From assembly GCA_012719855.1 (NCBI GenBank), contig JAAXZN010000029.1:1-64000 (forward strand): a stretch of 64,000 nucleotides of DNA. The letters run 5' to 3'. Shown piece by piece: positions 10,192-20,245 of this stretch. Under the pieces are notes generated by a model. That model made no database searches, was not told the origin of the DNA, and worked only from the letters and a program-made list of their open reading frames with translations. Position numbers and translations under genes: made by a program. The stretch comes from Serratia liquefaciens (lineage in GTDB: Bacteria > Pseudomonadota > Gammaproteobacteria > Enterobacterales > Enterobacteriaceae). Positions within the stretch are counted from its first letter, which is position 1. Each line of letters begins with the position of its first letter.

Positions 10192-12105
10192 TTATTTTTT
10201 GTCTTTAACTTCTTCGAACTCAGCGTCAACCACGTCGTCGTCTTTCTGCGCCGCGTTGTCAGCACCGGCATCAGCACCTTGCTGAGCCTGCTGCGCCTGA
10301 GCCATTTCCAGCAGCTTGCCGGAAACCTGCACCAGAGCCTGGGTCTTAGCTTCGATCTCGGCTTTATCTTCGCCTTTGACCGCAACTTCCAGATCTTTCA
10401 GCGCCGCTTCGATAGCCGTTTTGTCTTCCGCCGGCAGTTTGTCGCCCGCTTCTTCCAACTGCTTACGGGTACCGTGGATCAGGTGATCGGCCTGGTTACG
10501 GGTCTGCACCAGCTCTTCGAACTTACGGTCGGCTTCGGCGTTCAGTTCAGCATCGCGCACCATTTTCTGGATTTCTTCTTCGTTCAGACCCGAAGAAGCC
10601 TTGATGGTGATCTTCTGCTCACGGCCAGTATTCTTGTCTTTGGCAGACACGTGCAGAATACCGTCGGCGTCGATGTCGAAGGTCACTTCGATTTGCGCCA
10701 TACCGCGTGGAGCCGCCTGGATGCCGTCCAGATTGAACTGGCCCAGTGACTTGTTATCGTTAGCGCGTTTACGCTCACCCTGCAGCACGTGGATGGTTAC
10801 CGCAGACTGGTTGTCTTCAGCGGTAGAGAACACCTGGCTGTGCTTGGTCGGGATGGTGGTGTTTTTGGTGATCAGCGGAGTCATCACGCTGCCCATGGTT
10901 TCGATACCCAGCGACAGCGGGGTAACGTCCAGCAGCAGAACGTCCTTCACATCACCGGCCAACACGCCGCCCTGTACCGCAGCACCCACCGCAACGGCTT
11001 CGTCCGGGTTAACGTCTTTACGCGGTTCTTTACCGAAGAAGTCAGCGACTTTCTTCTGAACCATTGGCATACGGGTCTGGCCGCCCACCAGGATCACGTC
11101 CTGAATGTCGGAAACCGACAGGCCTGCGTCTTTCAGAGCGACTTTCAGCGGCTCGATAGAACGCGCAACCAGATCTTCTACCAGCGACTCGAGTTTTGCA
11201 CGGGTCACTTTGATGTTCATGTGTTTTGGACCGCTCGCATCTGCAGTAATGTACGGCAGGTTTACGTCGGTCTGCTGAGCGGAAGACAGTTCAATCTTCG
11301 CTTTCTCAGCGGCTTCTTTCAGACGCTGCATCGCCAACGGATCGTTGCGCAGATCGAAACCTTGTTCTTTCTTGAACTCTTCCACCAGATAGTTGATCAG
11401 GCGGCTGTCGAAGTCTTCACCACCCAGGTGGGTATCACCGTTGGTTGCCAGAACTTCGAAGGTTTTTTCACCGTCAACTTCGTCGATTTCGATAATGGAG
11501 ATATCGAAAGTACCGCCACCCAGGTCATAAACCGCGATGGTACGGTTGCCGACTTCTTTGTCCAGGCCGTAAGCCAGGGCCGCAGCGGTTGGTTCGTTAA
11601 TGATACGTTTTACTTCCAGACCTGCGATACGGCCGGCGTCTTTGGTCGCCTGACGCTGTGCGTCGTTGAAGTATGCAGGTACGGTGATAACCGCTTCAGT
11701 TACCGGTTCGCCCAGGTAATCTTCCGCCGTTTTCTTCATTTTCTTCAGCACTTCAGCAGAGATCTGCGGAGGTGCAACACGCTGGCCTTTCACCTCTACC
11801 CATGCGTCGCCGTTATCAGCAGCCACAATTTTGTACGGCATGATGTCTTTATCACGCTGTGCTTCTTCATCCTGGAAGCGACGGCCAATCAGGCGCTTGA
11901 TCGCAAACAGGGTGTTTTGTGGGTTAGTAACAGCCTGACGCTTAGCAGGCTGGCCAACCAGAATTTCACCATCCTGGGTATATGCGATGATCGAAGGTGT
12001 AGTACGGTCGCCTTCGCTGTTCTCCAGCACGCGCGCTTTACCACCATCCATAATTGCTACACAAGAGTTGGTAGTACCCAGGTCGATACCAATGATTTTG
12101 CCCAT
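10192..12105 (-). CDS. dnaK: Molecular chaperone DnaK (Hsp70)
   Basis: ATP-dependent chaperone and modulator of sigma-32. The 637 residues open with [18 protein letters not shown] (phosphate-binding loop of the actin-like fold). The nucleotide-binding domain signatures [15 protein letters not shown] and [14 protein letters not shown] follow, then the substrate-binding domain after the [11 protein letters not shown] linker region, and the acidic C-terminal tail EFEEVKDKK that recruits partners. The ATG at 12105 is unambiguous. Two sigma-32-type promoters precede it and dnaJ follows in the same operon. Long open frames on the opposite strand are compositional artefacts. Confidence 0.99.
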   Translation of the reverse strand: MGKIIGIDLGTTNSCVAIMDGGKARVLENSEGDRTTPSIIAYTQDGEILVGQPAKRQAVTNPQNTLFAIKRLIGRRFQDEEAQRDKDIMPYKIVAADNGDAWVEVKGQRVAPPQISAEVLKKMKKTAEDYLGEPVTEAVITVPAYFNDAQRQATKDAGRIAGLEVKRIINEPTAAALAYGLDKEVGNRTIAVYDLGGGTFDISIIEIDEVDGEKTFEVLATNGDTHLGGEDFDSRLINYLVEEFKKEQGFDLRNDPLAMQRLKEAAEKAKIELSSAQQTDVNLPYITADASGPKHMNIKVTRAKLESLVEDLVARSIEPLKVALKDAGLSVSDIQDVILVGGQTRMPMVQKKVADFFGKEPRKDVNPDEAVAVGAAVQGGVLAGDVKDVLLLDVTPLSLGIETMGSVMTPLITKNTTIPTKHSQVFSTAEDNQSAVTIHVLQGERKRANDNKSLGQFNLDGIQAAPRGMAQIEVTFDIDADGILHVSAKDKNTGREQKITIKASSGLNEEEIQKMVRDAELNAEADRKFEELVQTRNQADHLIHGTRKQLEEAGDKLPAEDKTAIEAALKDLEVAVKGEDKAEIEAKTQALVQVSGKLLEMAQAQQAQQGADAGADNAAQKDDDVVDAEFEEVKDKK

Positions 12106-12153
12106 CTAAACGTCTCCACTAATAAATTCATATTCGATCAGGTTGCTAACCTA

Positions 12154-12179
12154 TATGCGGGCGAATTTTTGCTTTTCAA
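12154..12179 (-). promoter_or_regulatory. Proximal sigma-32 promoter of dnaKJ
   Basis: The minus strand has GTTGAAA (core TTGAAA, 12174-12179) and, after the expected gap, the -10 region CGCCCGCATA (12154-12163), about 50 bases from the dnaK start. The flanks resemble the E. coli dnaK P2 heat-shock promoter. Confidence 0.7.
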
Positions 12180-12227
12180 CTGCCCAACATTTCAGACTTA
12201 CCCGCGGTCAGCAACTGCGGTTGCAAA

Positions 12228-12260
12228 TAAGATGGGGCCATACAATCCAGCATCAAGGGG
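12228..12260 (-). promoter_or_regulatory. Distal sigma-32 promoter of dnaKJ
   Basis: CCCCTTGATG (12251-12260), a 13-base spacer and CCCCATCTTA (12228-12237) on the minus strand. This is a near-textbook sigma-32 promoter (CTTGAA ... CCCCATNT) and closely matches E. coli dnaK P1. Confidence 0.85.
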
Positions 12261-12429
12261 CAGGGCAAAAAAAAATTCGTTTTTATCGTCACTCAGATCA
12301 TTGTTTCCTGTTCTGGGGATCATTATGATGCCGCGCGCTCTGATGGAAGTTATGGTTTTTTCGGCCATTCAGACCATTTATGAATTTACCTATCCATTTT
12401 CGTTAAAATTCTGTTATCGCAGAGGACAT

Positions 12430-13029
12430 ATGCACACCAACAAGTTGGCGAATCCCGGCCCTCTCGGCCTGATGGGCTTCGGGATGACCACCGTCTTGCT
12501 GAACCTGCACAACGCGGGCTTTTTCCCATTAAACTCTTCCATCATCAGCATGGGGATTTTCTTCGGTGGACTGGCCCAGATTATGGCTGGCCTGCTGGAA
12601 TACAAGAAAGGCAACACCTTTGGCATGACGGCCTTTATCTCTTACGGCAGCTTCTGGCTGAGCCTGGTCGGGCTGCTGTTGCTGCCGCGCCTGGGCCTGG
12701 CTGAACCGACCGATGCCAGCGTGCTGGGTATCTATCTGGCACTGTGGGGCGTCTTCACCCTGTTCATGTTCTTCGGCACCCTGCGCGCCAACCGCGTGCT
12801 GCAGTTCGTGTTCGGCAGCCTGACACTGCTGTTCGCCCTGCTGGCCGTAGGTAACATCACCGGCAACCCTGCGCTGCTGAAATTTGCCGGCTACGAAGGC
12901 ATCATCTGTGGCGCCAGCGCCATCTACCTGGCCATGGCGGAAGTGCTCAACGAGCAGTTTGGCCGTACGGTGCTGCCGATTGGCGAACCCAGCGTCAACA
13001 ATGTAGAGCCAATTCGGGCAGTGGCATAA
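12430..13029 (+). CDS. satP: Succinate-acetate/proton symporter SatP (YaaH family)
   Basis: Inner-membrane acetate/succinate uptake protein of the GPR1/FUN34/YaaH family. The 199 residues contain the family signature [14 protein letters not shown] near the N-terminus, [10 protein letters not shown] in the first loop region, six hydrophobic segments and the conserved end [16 protein letters not shown]. The ATG at 12430 has AGAGGA four bases before it. Longer in-frame extension upstream runs back through dnaK antisense and is spurious. It is transcribed away from dnaK, and a terminator follows 22 bases downstream. The last dozen residues extend beyond the E. coli protein. Confidence 0.95.
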   Translation: MHTNKLANPGPLGLMGFGMTTVLLNLHNAGFFPLNSSIISMGIFFGGLAQIMAGLLEYKKGNTFGMTAFISYGSFWLSLVGLLLLPRLGLAEPTDASVLGIYLALWGVFTLFMFFGTLRANRVLQFVFGSLTLLFALLAVGNITGNPALLKFAGYEGIICGASAIYLAMAEVLNEQFGRTVLPIGEPSVNNVEPIRAVA

Positions 13030-13050
13030 GCGTCATTGACCTGAAATGAA

Positions 13051-13082
13051 AAGCCCTGCGGTTGATTGCAGGGCTTTTTTTT
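13051..13082 (+). terminator. satP terminator
   Basis: Hairpin AAGCCCTGC (13051-13059) and GCAGGGCTT (13068-13076) followed by a run of eight T. It extends onto the stop codon of the convergent transporter gene. Confidence 0.92.
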
Positions 13083-14388
13083 AGCTGTAAGAACCGGCGC
13101 GTTGCGCCTTGGTTTCGCTGTTCAGATCGCGATGAAGGTAAATCCCCAGCAGCAGTCCTATTCCCGACAGCGCCAACACGTAGTAAGCGGGCGCTAACGG
13201 GGTTAACTTCATGATCAACGTCACAAATATTGGGGTTAAACCCCCAAAAATAGCGTATGCGACATTATATGAGAACGAAATCCCGGTAAATCGTACTTCC
13301 GCCGGAAAAGCCCGCACCATCACATAGGGCACCGCGCCCACCACGCCCACGCTGAAGCCCACCAGCGCATAGCAGGCGAACAGCATTTCAGGATGTTCTC
13401 CCACCGTGCGATAAAACAGCCAGCTGCAACCGGCCAACAGCAAGCTGCCAACGATAAAGGTTTTGCTGGCACCGAAACGATCCGCCGCCAAACCCGCGAT
13501 GATGCAACCGGCAATCAGCATGATGGTGGCAATGCTGTTCGCCTGCAGCGACAGCGCCGGGGCGATACCGAACTGCTTTTGCAGATAGGTGGGGGTCATC
13601 AGGATCACCACCACGATACCGGCGGACAGCAGCCAGGTCAGCAGCATCGACACCGCCACTTCCTTGCGATGGTTCAGCACCACGGATTTCAGCGGCAGCT
13701 CCTCCGCCAGGGCTTTGCGCGCCTGCATCTCGATGAAAATTGGCGTTTCCTGCAACCAGCGGCGCAGATACATCGCCACCAGGCCGAAAATGCCGCCCAG
13801 CAGGAAGGGAATGCGCCAGCCCCCCTCGGCGATGGTCTGTTGGCTGAGCGTGGTGTTGATCACCGTCGCCACCAACGAACCCAGCAAGATTCCGACCGTC
13901 AGACCGGCGGTCAGGGTGCCGCAGGCAAAACCAATGCGGCGGCGCGGTACGTGTTCGGCAACAAACACCCAGGCCCCCGGCACTTCACCCCCAATCGCTG
14001 CGCCCTGCAGCACGCGCATCAGCAGCAGCAACAGCGGTGCGGCAATACCGATGCTGGCGTAGGTCGGTAACAAGCCCATGCCCAGCGTCGGTAGCGCCAT
14101 CAGCAGAATGCTCAGGCTGAACATCTTTTTACGGCCGACCAAATCGCCGAAATGCGCCATCACGATGCCACCCAACGGACGGGCCAGGTAACCGGCGGCA
14201 AAGATGCCGAAGGTTTGCACCTGACGCAGCCATTCAGGCATATCCGCCGGGAAGAAAAGTTCGCCCATCACCGCAGCAAAGAAAACGAAAATGATGAAGT
14301 CGTAGAACTCCAGCGCTCCGCCCAAGGCAGCTAACGTCAGAGTTTTGTAGTCTTGCCGGTTTAACCGGCGATTATTATCGTGAGGCAT
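13081..14388 (-). CDS. MHS-family (ProP-like) major facilitator transporter
   Basis: Putative proton symporter of the metabolite:H+ symporter family within the MFS; the substrate cannot be read from sequence. The 435 residues show twelve hydrophobic segments. The family opening is AALGGALEFYDFIIFVFF, and the MFS loop signature between segments 2 and 3 is HFGDLVGRKKMFS. RVLQGAAIGGEVPGAW in segment 4 is also typical of the group, and a second-half loop motif is AADRFGASK. Start is the ATG at 14388 with an upstream GGAGGAG. The gene sits between mog and satP, where E. coli K-12 has no such gene, so it is an accessory insertion or lineage-specific retention. No linked regulator was seen. Confidence 0.85.
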   Translation of the reverse strand: MPHDNNRRLNRQDYKTLTLAALGGALEFYDFIIFVFFAAVMGELFFPADMPEWLRQVQTFGIFAAGYLARPLGGIVMAHFGDLVGRKKMFSLSILLMALPTLGMGLLPTYASIGIAAPLLLLLMRVLQGAAIGGEVPGAWVFVAEHVPRRRIGFACGTLTAGLTVGILLGSLVATVINTTLSQQTIAEGGWRIPFLLGGIFGLVAMYLRRWLQETPIFIEMQARKALAEELPLKSVVLNHRKEVAVSMLLTWLLSAGIVVVILMTPTYLQKQFGIAPALSLQANSIATIMLIAGCIIAGLAADRFGASKTFIVGSLLLAGCSWLFYRTVGEHPEMLFACYALVGFSVGVVGAVPYVMVRAFPAEVRFTGISFSYNVAYAIFGGLTPIFVTLIMKLTPLAPAYYVLALSGIGLLLGIYLHRDLNSETKAQRAGSYS

Positions 14389-14512
14389 AGGGTACCGTCG
14401 GAGGAGACTGTTAAAATAAAAGCCAGTGGCTTTCTGTAAACGAATCCTTACTATAACGGCAAAATATTTTCACACCAGAACGCTTGGGGCTTATCTCACA
14501 TAACGCTGAAAT

Positions 14513-15100
14513 TTAGAGGTTTATCTCGCGACGCGCATTCTTCGGACGAAATGCTGCTACCACTTCAGCCTGAGTTTCCACATAAGGCCCCTCGAGCAGT
14601 TGGATGCAGTACGGCACGCTGGCGAAGATACCATGCACCACCACCTTGCCCTGTTCGTCCCTGACCCCTTCCAGCGTTTCCTTGATTGACTTGGGTTGTC
14701 CCGGCAGGTTGATGATCAGCGCCTGCTTGCGGATCGCCCCCACCTGGCGCGAAAGAATTGCCGTTGGCACATAGTGTAGGCTGATTTGACGCATTTGCTC
14801 GCCGAAGCCGGGCATCACGCGATCGGCGATCGCCAGCGTGGCGTCCGGGGTCACGTCACGTCGTGCCGGCCCGGTTCCGCCGGTCGTCAGCACCAGATGG
14901 CAGCCCATTTCATCCACCAGCTCACACAGGGTTTGCTCGATCAACGTTTGCTCATCGGGGATCAGCCGGGTTTCCAGTTTGAACGGCGTGGCCAACGCGT
15001 CGGTCAGCCACGCTTCCAAAGCCGGTATGCCTTTGTCCTGGTAAACGCCGCCGGAAGCGCGGTCAGAAACGGAAACCAAACCAATACGTAATATGTCCAT
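14513..15100 (-). CDS. mog: Molybdopterin adenylyltransferase Mog
   Basis: Activates molybdopterin by adenylation before molybdate insertion in molybdenum cofactor synthesis. The 195-residue length equals the E. coli enzyme. Family signatures are IGLVSVSDRASGGVYQDKG, LVLTTGGTGPARRDVTPDAT (substrate loop) and IINLPGQPKSIKETL. The ATG at 15100 gives MDILRIGLV. It lies downstream of talB on the same strand but is separated from it by a terminator, so it probably has its own promoter in the 150-base gap. Identity is secure. Confidence 0.96.
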   Translation of the reverse strand: MDILRIGLVSVSDRASGGVYQDKGIPALEAWLTDALATPFKLETRLIPDEQTLIEQTLCELVDEMGCHLVLTTGGTGPARRDVTPDATLAIADRVMPGFGEQMRQISLHYVPTAILSRQVGAIRKQALIINLPGQPKSIKETLEGVRDEQGKVVVHGIFASVPYCIQLLEGPYVETQAEVVAAFRPKNARREINL

Positions 15101-15204
15101 GCATAACCTCTACAGCCTAATGGGGTTCGAGCGGGTTCGCTTCCCGCCCTGTTATTCATCCCGAGAGTATAAGGTGTCTGCCCGCGCCGGGGATCTGCGG
15201 GCAT

Positions 15205-15230
15205 AAAAAAAGGCGGCCTAAGCCACCTTT
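15205..15230 (-). terminator. talB terminator
   Basis: Minus-strand hairpin AAAGGTGG / CCGCCTTT with a six-base loop (arms 15209-15216 and 15223-15230) and a T-run. One pair is a G-U wobble only in the minus-strand RNA, consistent with it serving talB. Confidence 0.87.
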
Positions 15231-15250
15231 TTCTGCGCTGACTGCCTGAA

Positions 15251-16204
15251 TTACAGCAGATCGGCGATCATTTTTTCCAGCTTGCCCTGGTCTACGGCAA
15301 ACTTGCGGATACCGTCGGTCAGTTTCTCAACCGCCATTAGATCCTGGTTGTGCTGCCAGTAGAACTCAGGCTCGGTCAGCGGCGCAGGACGCGCTTTCAC
15401 TTCGCCGGTGTAAGCCAGTTTACGCTCCAGGGAACCTTCGCTCTCTGCCAGCTCTTTCAGCAGTGCAGGGGCGATGGTCAGACGGTCACAGCCAGCCAGT
15501 TCGATGATTTCACCGACGTTACGGAAGCTGGCGCCCATCACCACGGTTTTGTAACCGTGCTCTTTGTAATACTGGTAGATCTCGGTAACGGAAACCACGC
15601 CCGGATCTTCGTGCGGCGCGAACTCTTTCTTGTCGCCGTTGGCTTTGTACCAGTCGAGGATACGACCGACAAATGGAGAGATCAGGAACACGCCGGCTTC
15701 GGCACAGGCACGCGCCTGGGCGAAGGAGAACAGCAGCGTCAGGTTACAGTTGATGCCTTCTTTCTCCAACTGCTCAGCAGCGCGGATGCCCTGCCAGGTG
15801 GAAGCCAGTTTGATCAGGATGCGATCGTTGCTGATGCCGGCATCGTTGTACAGTTTGATCAGGCGCTTGGCCTTGGCAACGCTGGCAACGGTGTCGTAGG
15901 ACAGGCGTGCGTCCACTTCGGTAGAGATACGGCCAGGAACCAGCTTAAGGATTTCCAGACCGATGTTGACGGCCAGCTTGTCGGCGGCGTCGGCGATTTG
16001 CTGTTCGCGATCGCTGCTCTGCTCGCGCGCCCAGGCAATGGCTTCGTCAATCAGTTTGCGGTATTCAGGAATTTGGGCTGCATTGAGGATCAGCGAAGGG
16101 TTGGTCGTAGCATCTTGCGGTTGATACAGCTTCATTGCCGCGATATCGCCCGTATCTGCAACCACGGTAGTGAGTTGGCGCAGGGAAGTTAATTTATCGG
16201 TCAT
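15251..16204 (-). CDS. talB: Transaldolase B
   Basis: Pentose-phosphate pathway enzyme transferring a dihydroxyacetone unit from sedoheptulose 7-phosphate to glyceraldehyde 3-phosphate. The 317 residues contain the Schiff-base lysine at position 132 in [12 protein letters not shown]. The conserved segments DATTNPSLI near the N-terminus, [11 protein letters not shown] and [11 protein letters not shown] are also present. The ATG at 16204 is the family start. It is separated from mog downstream by a terminator and faces yaaJ divergently across about 380 bases. Nothing is atypical. Confidence 0.98.
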   Translation of the reverse strand: MTDKLTSLRQLTTVVADTGDIAAMKLYQPQDATTNPSLILNAAQIPEYRKLIDEAIAWAREQSSDREQQIADAADKLAVNIGLEILKLVPGRISTEVDARLSYDTVASVAKAKRLIKLYNDAGISNDRILIKLASTWQGIRAAEQLEKEGINCNLTLLFSFAQARACAEAGVFLISPFVGRILDWYKANGDKKEFAPHEDPGVVSVTEIYQYYKEHGYKTVVMGASFRNVGEIIELAGCDRLTIAPALLKELAESEGSLERKLAYTGEVKARPAPLTEPEFYWQHNQDLMAVEKLTDGIRKFAVDQGKLEKMIADLL

Positions 16205-16585
16205 GTTGGCATTATCTCATCGTTTGTGCATGAACTTTTGGCATCGTTCAACCATGCCCTGCCCTGATAATAACATGCGCAAGGCCCGGTGCAAGGCTGG
16301 AAAATCGCGGCCCGGCGGCGCTAGTTTTATCCTTGAGCGAGCAACCGTTTACGCCAGTATCTTTCGTCATTCTCGAGCTGATGAAAAGGCAATAACGTGC
16401 TATCGATTGAATAAATTATGTTAAATTCGCGAAAATTGATGCAATAGGGTGAGTAATCTGAGAAAAATCTCAATTGCTCGGAACCCAGCCGGTTTCAGCT
16501 AAGCTCTTGTAAAAATTCAATCAATATATTTTCACCCGTGGTGGATGCGACGCGGTGCGTAACAAATAACAACAAGGAGGGATCC
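16205..16585. other. talB-yaaJ divergent spacer
   Basis: About 380 non-coding bases between divergent genes. It becomes AT-rich from about 16390 onwards, as expected for promoters of both genes, but I cannot pick a convincing -35/-10 pair. A short open frame in it (16170-16424) runs out of talB antisense and has no recognisable features. Confidence 0.5.
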
Positions 16586-18010
16586 GTGACGGACCTGATG
16601 AATTTTATAAATAATATTTTGTGGGGCTCGGTACTGATTTATTTGCTTCTCGGCACAGGCATTTACTTCACCCTACGCACCCGCTTTATCCAGGTCCGCC
16701 ATTTCAGCCACATGTTCTCGGTGCTCAAGCACAGCAACAAAAGCGACAGCGCTGGCATCTCCTCTTTTCAAGCTTTGTGCACCACTCTCGCCGCGCGCGT
16801 CGGAACCGGTAATCTGACCGGCGTGGCTATTGCCCTCACCGCCGGTGGCCCGGGAGCCATCTTCTGGATGTGGGTGGTGGCGTTCATCGGCATGGCCACT
16901 TCTTTTGTCGAAAGCAGCCTGGCACAACTCTACAAAACCAAAGACGATCGGGGTAACTACCGCGGTGGTCCGGCTTACTATATGGAGAAAGGGCTGGGCA
17001 TGCGCTGGATGGGCGTGCTGTTTTCCATCTTCCTGATAATTGCCTTCGGATTAGTGTTCAACGCCGTGCAGGCCAATTCCATTGCCCAGGCCTCCGCCGT
17101 CGCCTTCCACGTGAAGCCTCTGTATGTCGGTATCGGTCTGGTGATCCTGAGCGGTCTGGTGATCTTCGGCGGCATCCGTTCCGTTGCTCGCGTAGCCGAA
17201 TGGGTGGTGCCACTGATGGCCGCGGCTTATTTACTGCTGGCCTTCTGGGTGATTGGCCATAACATTGAGCATATGCCGGCAATCTTGTCGCTGGTGTTCA
17301 AGAGCGCCTTCGGGCTGCAGGAAGCGGCCGCCGGCGCCGTCGGCTACGGCATTTCACAGGCGATGACCCAGGGCGTGCAGCGTGGCCTGTTTTCCAACGA
17401 GGCCGGCATGGGCTCTGCCCCCAATGCGGCGGCTTCCGCTACCCCTTACCCGCCACATCCGGCTTCTCAGGGCTACGTGCAGATGCTTGGGGTCTTTATC
17501 GATACCATCGTGATTTGCAGCGCGACCGCCGCGATCATTCTGTCTTCCGGCGTACTGGATCAGCCGGTGGCCAACGTCAGCGGTATCGACATGACCCAGA
17601 GGGCATTGTCCGCCGCCGTCGGCAGCTGGGGCTCCCCCTTTGTCGCCATCGCCATTTTCTTCTTCGCCTTTACCTCGATCATCGCCAACTATGCCTATGC
17701 CGAGAGTAATCTGGTGTTCCTCGAGCATAATCACCCGGCCGGCCTGCTGGTTTTCCGCTGTGCCGCGCTGGGTATGGTGATGTTTGGCGCGCTGGCCGAG
17801 TTGCCGGTGGTATGGAAGATGGCGGACACCTCCATGGCGTTAATGGCCATCACCAACCTGACTGCGATCCTGCTGTTGTCAAAAGTGGCGCTGAAACTGG
17901 CCGACGATTATCACCGCCAGCGCACGCTGGGCAAATTGCCTACTTTCGACGCCACCCGTTTTCCGGAACTGAAGTCTCAGCTGGAGCCCGGCGTGTGGGA
18001 TAAAAACTGA
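16586..18010 (+). CDS. yaaJ: Sodium:alanine symporter family protein (YaaJ/AlsT)
   Basis: Inner-membrane amino-acid carrier of the alanine or glycine:cation symporter family. It is probably sodium-coupled; the substrate is inferred from the family only. The 474 residues contain the signatures LAARVGTGNLTGVAIAL, GGPGAIFWMWVVAFIGMAT and RGLFSNEAGMGSAPNAAA, with about ten to eleven hydrophobic segments. The GTG at 16586 has AAGGAGG five bases upstream; a longer in-frame start would add 16 residues with no site. The gene lies between talB and yaaA, matching the E. coli yaaJ position. Assignment to YaaJ rests on both order and similarity. Confidence 0.93.
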   Translation: MTDLMNFINNILWGSVLIYLLLGTGIYFTLRTRFIQVRHFSHMFSVLKHSNKSDSAGISSFQALCTTLAARVGTGNLTGVAIALTAGGPGAIFWMWVVAFIGMATSFVESSLAQLYKTKDDRGNYRGGPAYYMEKGLGMRWMGVLFSIFLIIAFGLVFNAVQANSIAQASAVAFHVKPLYVGIGLVILSGLVIFGGIRSVARVAEWVVPLMAAAYLLLAFWVIGHNIEHMPAILSLVFKSAFGLQEAAAGAVGYGISQAMTQGVQRGLFSNEAGMGSAPNAAASATPYPPHPASQGYVQMLGVFIDTIVICSATAAIILSSGVLDQPVANVSGIDMTQRALSAAVGSWGSPFVAIAIFFFAFTSIIANYAYAESNLVFLEHNHPAGLLVFRCAALGMVMFGALAELPVVWKMADTSMALMAITNLTAILLLSKVALKLADDYHRQRTLGKLPTFDATRFPELKSQLEPGVWDKN

Positions 18011-18115
18011 GTTTTTACGGGCGCGTCTGGCACGCGCCCTGCCTATCAGACCCATTGACCCTTTTCCCCTCGCTTTTTGCTACAGTATCCGTTCTTGGAT
18101 AAACAGGATCTGGCC

Positions 18116-18889
18116 ATGCTCGTTATTATTTCACCTGCAAAAACCCTTGATTACGAAAGCCCGTTGGCAACAGAACGCTTCACGCAGCCGGAGCTGCTGG
18201 ACAAGTCGAAGCAGTTGATCAAGATCTGCCGCGAGCTGACGCCGGTACAAATCGCTAAGCTGATGGGCATCAGCGACAAACTGGCCGGGTTGAACGCCGC
18301 TCGCTTTGGCGACTGGCAGCCAAAGTTCACCCCGGACAACGCTCGCCAGGCCCTATTGGCTTTCAAAGGCGACGTCTATACCGGTTTGCAAGCACAGGAT
18401 TTCAGCGAGGGCGATTTTGACTTCGCCCAACAGCATCTGCGCATGCTGTCCGGGCTGTACGGCGTGCTGCGCCCACTCGATCTGATGATGCCTTACCGTC
18501 TGGAGATGGGCATCAAACTGGACAACGCCAAGGGCAAGGATTTGTACAGTTTCTGGGGCGAGCAGATCACCAAAAAGCTTAACGAAGCGCTGGAGCAACA
18601 GGGGGACGACGTGGTGGTCAACCTGGCTTCCGACGAATACTTCAAATCGGTGAAACCGGCCAAACTGCACGGCACGCTGATTAAGCCGGTGTTCCTCGAC
18701 GAGAAGAACGGCAAATACAAGGTAATCAGCTTCTACGCCAAGAAGGCGCGTGGATTGATGAGCCGCTATATCATCAAGAATCGCCTGACGCAGCGCGAAC
18801 AACTGCTTGGTTTCAACCTGGAAGGCTATGCCTTCGATGAAGCCGACTCCAAAGGCAACGAGCTGGTGTTCAAACGCCCCGAGCAGTAA
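18116..18889 (+). CDS. yaaA: Peroxide stress protein YaaA
   Basis: Cytosolic protein of the YaaA/DUF328 family that, in E. coli, lowers unincorporated iron during hydrogen peroxide stress and is under OxyR control. The 257 residues open [14 protein letters not shown] and contain [33 protein letters not shown] and [15 protein letters not shown], all characteristic. The ATG at 18116 is chosen because upstream residues are unconserved. It converges on thrC with a shared terminator. No OxyR site was convincingly visible in the 105 bases before the start. Confidence 0.96.
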   Translation: MLVIISPAKTLDYESPLATERFTQPELLDKSKQLIKICRELTPVQIAKLMGISDKLAGLNAARFGDWQPKFTPDNARQALLAFKGDVYTGLQAQDFSEGDFDFAQQHLRMLSGLYGVLRPLDLMMPYRLEMGIKLDNAKGKDLYSFWGEQITKKLNEALEQQGDDVVVNLASDEYFKSVKPAKLHGTLIKPVFLDEKNGKYKVISFYAKKARGLMSRYIIKNRLTQREQLLGFNLEGYAFDEADSKGNELVFKRPEQ

Positions 18890-18903
18890 TCCGCCACGCC
18901 CAT

Positions 18904-18931
18904 AAAAAAAGCCGTCGCAATGACGGCTTTT
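18904..18931. terminator. Bidirectional terminator between yaaA and thrC
   Basis: A-run, hairpin AAAGCCGTC (18908-18916) / GACGGCTTT (18922-18930) with a five-base loop, then T residues. It serves yaaA forward and the threonine operon in reverse. Confidence 0.9.
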
Positions 18932-18952
18932 CGCTTTATGCACCCAGGGGGA

Positions 18953-20242
18953 TCAGGCAGGCAAGGCCATCAGGAACTTGCGCAGCTCGCTAAAACCGGC
19001 CGGCAGGTTGTGGGACAGCAGCGGTAAATCGGCGCGCAGTGCCAGCGCCTTCGGCAGCGGCAGCTCCTGACCGAGAATTTCCTCTACGCTCTCTTTAAAC
19101 TTGGCCGGATGCGCGGTGCCGAGGAACAAGCCAAACTCCCCTTCCTGCAACTGGTCACGCAACGCGCGATAAGCGATTGCCGCATGCGGCTCAGAAAGGT
19201 AGCCCAGTTGCGCCAGCTCACGCATGCTGTCCTTGGTGGTTTCGTCACTCACCGTTGCGTGCCCCAGTTCTTTCAACTGCCAAATCTTCCGACGGAACAG
19301 CTCTTCTACGCGCGGCCAGTTATTCGGCTGGCTGACGTCCATCGCGTTCGACAGCGTTGCCACCGTGGCATGCGGCTGCCACTGACCATTCGTCAGGAAG
19401 CGCGGCACGGTATCATTGGCATTGGTCGCGGCGATAAAACGCTTCACCGGCAGGCCCAGCGATTTGGCCAACAAGCCGGCGGTCAGATCGCCGAAGTTGC
19501 CGCTTGGCACCGAAATCACCAGTTGATTACGCGCTTCCTGCGGCAGTTGCGCTACCGCTTCAAAGTAGTAGCAAATCTGCGCCAGCAGGCGGCTGATGTT
19601 GATCGAGTTGGCCGAGTTCAGGTGCAGCGCTTCTTTCAGTTCCTGATCGTCAAATGCCTGTTTGACCAGGGCCTGACAGGCGTCGAAGTCGCCGTCAATC
19701 GCCACGGTGTGAATGTTGCCGCCCAGGGTGCAGAACAGTTTTTCCTGCAACGGGCTGATTTTGCCCTGCGGATACAGGATCACCACGCGAACATTTTTCA
19801 GGCCGTAGAAAGCATGCGCCACCGCCGCGCCGGTATCACCGGAAGTCGCCGTCAGGATAGTCACCGGTTGATCGCCCGCCACTTCCGCCAGCATTTGCGC
19901 CATAAAGCGGCCGCCGAAGTCTTTGAAGGCCAGCGTCGGCCCGTGGAACAGTTCCAGGCAGGCAATGTCGTCTTCCACTTGCGCAACCGGCGCCGGGAAT
20001 TCAAAAGCCGCCGCTACGCGCTTATGCAGAGCTTCTTCGGAAACTTCGTCGCCAATAAACGCCGACAGAATGCGACTGCTGCGGGTGACAAAATCCTGCT
20101 CCAGCAGATGGTCGATTTCGGTCAATTCAAACTCCGGCAGTTCCAGCGGGAAAAACAGCCCTTGCTGTTTGCCCAGGCCTTGTTTGATCGCCTGCGCGAA
20201 GCTGACCTGCTCGTTGTGATCCTTAAGGTTGTAGAGTTTCAT
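18953..20242 (-). CDS. thrC: Threonine synthase
   Basis: PLP enzyme converting O-phosphohomoserine to threonine; 429 residues, as in enterobacteria. The PLP lysine lies in GPTLAFKDFGGRFM. Other signatures are ILTATSGDTGAAVAHAFYG and SVPSGNFGDLTAGLLAKSL (phosphate and cofactor contacts). The start ATG lies three bases after the thrB stop, so translation is coupled. Last gene of thrLABC; the terminator shared with yaaA lies just past its stop. Expression is set by the thr attenuator. Confidence 0.98.
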   Translation of the reverse strand: MKLYNLKDHNEQVSFAQAIKQGLGKQQGLFFPLELPEFELTEIDHLLEQDFVTRSSRILSAFIGDEVSEEALHKRVAAAFEFPAPVAQVEDDIACLELFHGPTLAFKDFGGRFMAQMLAEVAGDQPVTILTATSGDTGAAVAHAFYGLKNVRVVILYPQGKISPLQEKLFCTLGGNIHTVAIDGDFDACQALVKQAFDDQELKEALHLNSANSINISRLLAQICYYFEAVAQLPQEARNQLVISVPSGNFGDLTAGLLAKSLGLPVKRFIAATNANDTVPRFLTNGQWQPHATVATLSNAMDVSQPNNWPRVEELFRRKIWQLKELGHATVSDETTKDSMRELAQLGYLSEPHAAIAYRALRDQLQEGEFGLFLGTAHPAKFKESVEEILGQELPLPKALALRADLPLLSHNLPAGFSELRKFLMALPA

Positions 20243-20245
20243 GCG

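Noticed and set aside
10789-12429. Upstream part of a 746-codon frame that ends as SatP
   Set aside because: Only the last 199 codons are conserved; the ATG at 12430 has a ribosome-binding site, and the rest is dnaK antisense and promoter DNA.
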